7,859 nt of DNA, from positions 1-7,859 of the forward strand of contig JAFEEV010000216.1 in NCBI GenBank assembly GCA_018240935.1, in the 5' to 3' direction. The notes under the pieces were generated by a model. That model saw nothing but the letters and a program-made list of their open reading frames with translations, made no database searches and was not told where the DNA came from. Both the position numbers and the translations under genes were made by a program. Shown piece by piece: positions 6,249-7,859 of this stretch (position 1 is its first letter; every line of letters begins with the position of its first letter). The stretch comes from Pseudomonadota bacterium. GTDB taxonomy: Bacteria > Pseudomonadota > Gammaproteobacteria > Burkholderiales > Nitrosomonadaceae.

Positions 6249-6314
6249 ATCTCCCTCCCTCCTGCTTCTGCCATGTCCTTCAACTTTCCGCCTGCAAAGC
6301 TGAAGACACCTCCC

Positions 6315-6351
6315 GGTCAAATGGATAGTGATATCCATTTGACCTTTTTTT
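6315..6351 (+). terminator. Strong plus-strand rho-independent terminator
   Basis: A perfect 13-base stem (GGTCAAATGGATA at 6315-6327 with its complement at 6332-6344) closes a four-base loop, GTGA, and is followed directly by seven T (6345-6351). The T tract exists only in the plus orientation. On the minus strand, where it follows the lipoprotein gene by about 50 bases, the stem is followed by GGGAGG. There it could protect the 3' end of that mRNA but is not a canonical terminator. Confidence 0.88.
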
Positions 6352-6397
6352 GTATCAGCTACCCATATTGCATGAGTAGGATTTATTCTTCGTATCG

Positions 6398-7681
6398 TTA
6401 CGGTTTCGGAGCTTGCAGCTTCAGCATCATCGGTTGCAGGCGCTTGATCGTGGCGGGAGCAATCAGATCCTTCACTTGCAGAGATTTCACCGCCGATGCT
6501 GGCGCGCAGTTAGCTACTTCGACCAATTTAACCACCAGCGGATTGAAGGTCACATCCACCCCCGTGTAGCTGCCGGCATCATCGCCATCATGATCGCCGC
6601 GGAATTTAAATTCCTTGACCGGTCCATTTGGGCCGCCGCCTTGGCGATCGTCATTGTGATCCGTATCGACATAATGCGCTGAACTCTCCAGACCGCTGAC
6701 GATGCTGTCGATGCGCCAGCCTGGCGGCGCCGTATAGTATGTTTCATTGCGCTCACCCTCGGCGGTGGTCCAATCACTGCGTGTTTCTCGCGCTTTCATC
6801 CAAAGTTTTAATTTGACATGCGTGCCGTCGCTGCTCCAGTTCGCCCTAGCCCATACTTCCGGGCCGTGACCGGCGAATTCCTTATCGCCCCGGGTATGCG
6901 GCGGTGTAAAGGATAAATAGGTATCACGCGCGTAAGTATCGATTTTTTCCCGGCATACCGGTGTTGCGGGTTGAATGACCGCGATACTGGAAATGGGGCG
7001 ATTCTGCCATTCCAAGGTAAGCTTGTCGCTCGCTTTCGATAACGGAACACCATTCGCACCAAGATTGAGCGTCATGTGATAGTGCGTTAACCGGTCCAGT
7101 TCGGCGGAAACATCCTGCGTGCGCGACGTATCGTGCAGTGTCACTTTAATCGGCGTGGTATCGAAATCGTAACCAAAAAATTCCAACTTGTTGCGGCGCC
7201 CCGGATCCAACGCCATATCCACAGCAGCCGGTACTACATGGCACAGCGCCGGCTCGACGGGCGGCACCGCTTGGTGCATCAAGCGCGCACGGATTCTCGC
7301 CAGCGCTTGGCGCACGCGGGTACCGATAAAATCCATATTGCAACGCAATTCATCACCGGTTGCCGCAACGCTGCGGTTGAGCAGATCGGAAACTTCGTTA
7401 CGTACCGTGGATTGCGCATCTTTGGTGAGTTTTGACGTAGTATCTTGCAACACCGCTTGCCATGATGAGGAATTCCGGTCAAGCGCATCGATTGCGTTAT
7501 CCAGTGTAGCAACGGTATCTCCGGCGATATCGCTTACTTTATCGGTTGCTTTGTCGATTTTATCGCCGATGCTGCACCCCGAAATCAGAAGCGGCGCAAT
7601 TAGCATGCCCCATAGCAGTAATTTGCCGATTCGATGATTCGTTTTAACGCCGTGAAACGATGAAGTTGTGGTTGCTGACAT
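6398..7681 (-). CDS. Large lipoprotein of unknown function
   Basis: The product is not recognised. The ATG at 7681 is chosen because AAGGAG (7696-7691) lies nine bases before it. An upstream in-frame ATG at 7714 has no such signal and would add 11 residues. The 427-residue protein begins with a positively charged segment, a hydrophobic stretch (about 21-33) and the lipobox Ile33-Ser34-Gly35-Cys36 with Ser at +2, predicting an outer-membrane lipoprotein. Residues about 38-135 look helical and amphipathic, with regular Asp/Lys and Ala/Val/Leu spacing. From about 165 (KLEFFGYDFDTTPIKVTL) the protein becomes beta-rich, possibly an Ig-like domain. Two acidic clusters, DTDHNDD (339-345) and GDHDGDD (362-368), could bind calcium. 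Further cysteines (114, 147 and 392 among them) may form disulphides. It appears to be transcribed alone from a promoter near 7829-7857. Confidence 0.8.
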   Translation of the reverse strand: MSATTTSSFHGVKTNHRIGKLLLWGMLIAPLLISGCSIGDKIDKATDKVSDIAGDTVATLDNAIDALDRNSSSWQAVLQDTTSKLTKDAQSTVRNEVSDLLNRSVAATGDELRCNMDFIGTRVRQALARIRARLMHQAVPPVEPALCHVVPAAVDMALDPGRRNKLEFFGYDFDTTPIKVTLHDTSRTQDVSAELDRLTHYHMTLNLGANGVPLSKASDKLTLEWQNRPISSIAVIQPATPVCREKIDTYARDTYLSFTPPHTRGDKEFAGHGPEVWARANWSSDGTHVKLKLWMKARETRSDWTTAEGERNETYYTAPPGWRIDSIVSGLESSAHYVDTDHNDDRQGGGPNGPVKEFKFRGDHDGDDAGSYTGVDVTFNPLVVKLVEVANCAPASAVKSLQVKDLIAPATIKRLQPMMLKLQAPKP

Positions 7682-7828
7682 GCTGTTAATCTCCTTAGTA
7701 TTGTAAGGAAACATTGATTAATTGACTGCACGAGCGAATCGCTTTGTCTCGTTCGCCGAAATAATCAGCGCTTCCATAGGTAAACTCGTATTACTGCCCG
7801 ATCGGTTTGAATCAGTACTACCGTTGCC

Positions 7829-7857
7829 TATATAAAGGTATCGCAAGTTAAAGTCAA
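7829..7857 (-). promoter_or_regulatory. Probable sigma-70 promoter of the large lipoprotein gene
   Basis: On the minus strand, TTGACT (7857-7852, five of six consensus bases) and TATATA (7834-7829) are 17 bases apart. Transcription would start near 7822, giving a leader of about 140 bases. The leader has a short inverted repeat (GCGAA 7734-7738, TTCGC 7752-7756) but nothing resembling a known riboswitch. Confidence 0.5.
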
Positions 7858-7859
7858 AA

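Larger units (their letters stand above)
6087..6351 (+). ncRNA. Candidate intergenic small RNA (hypothetical)
   Basis: Between a CRP-spaced promoter candidate and a strong terminator lies a plus-strand stretch of about 265 bases. Both flanking genes are on the minus strand, so nothing else explains a plus-strand terminator here. The interval has no convincing coding frame: the frame opening at ATG 6273 lacks a ribosome-binding site and reads through the terminator into the antisense of the lipoprotein gene. Within it are the second 148-bp element, whose ends could pair, and unstructured C-rich tracts complementary to Shine-Dalgarno sequences (CTCCCTCCCTCCT at 6251-6263, CCTCCC at 6309-6314). 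It could instead be a promoter and terminator left from a lost gene. Confidence 0.3.

Noticed and set aside
6273..6569. 98-codon plus-strand open frame
   Set aside because: It lacks a ribosome-binding site, runs through a strong terminator and then lies antisense to the lipoprotein gene.
7188..7637. 149-codon plus-strand open frame
   Set aside because: It is antisense to the large lipoprotein gene, which has a lipobox and a good ribosome-binding site; this frame has neither.
7768..7777. CAGCGCTTCC, resembling one end of the inverted-repeat element
   Set aside because: Only a ten-base match with no partner repeat or flanking TTAA; probably chance.

Overview
The window reads as ordinary chromosomal DNA of a betaproteobacterium. 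The protein sequences (MiaA, DapC, DapD, the BON lipoprotein and a DUF2909-type membrane protein), the moderate GC content and AT-rich gaps suggest a Nitrosomonas-like ammonia oxidiser. That assignment is an impression from protein character, not a database result.

Layout, left to right. A minus-strand gene probably starts at 17 and runs off the left edge. An AT-rich gap follows, ending in a 148-bp element with perfect 19-bp terminal inverted repeats (272-419, MITE-like). Next is a minus-strand pair: a DUF2909-type membrane protein (1697-1900) and an HI0933/YhiN-family flavoprotein (443-1666). Between them lies an 8-codon leader ORF whose stop overlaps the flavoprotein start. Divergent from this pair is miaA (2063-3022), then a small BON-domain lipoprotein (3223-3558). 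The lipoprotein gene converges on the lysine-biosynthesis pair dapC-dapD (5677 down to 3618, minus strand), and a long symmetric hairpin between them can terminate both sides. After the dapC promoter comes a gap of about 720 bp (5678-6397) with no convincing gene. It holds a perfect CRP/FNR-type palindrome with a matching plus-strand -10 box, a second copy of the 148-bp element, C-rich anti-Shine-Dalgarno-like tracts and a strong plus-strand intrinsic terminator. The last gene (6398-7681, minus) is a large lipoprotein of unknown function.

Functional links. DapC and DapD catalyse successive steps of the succinylase branch of lysine/meso-diaminopimelate synthesis and almost certainly form one operon. 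The other genes are unrelated housekeeping or envelope genes.

The two most interesting observations are (1) two 96.6% identical copies of a non-coding 148-bp inverted-repeat element flanked by TTAA, and (2) a self-contained plus-strand unit (activator-type promoter, about 265 nt, terminator) in a gap where both neighbouring genes lie on the minus strand. The second is a candidate small RNA, or the remains of a lost gene, into which the element has inserted. No phage, CRISPR, toxin-antitoxin or biosynthetic system is visible.
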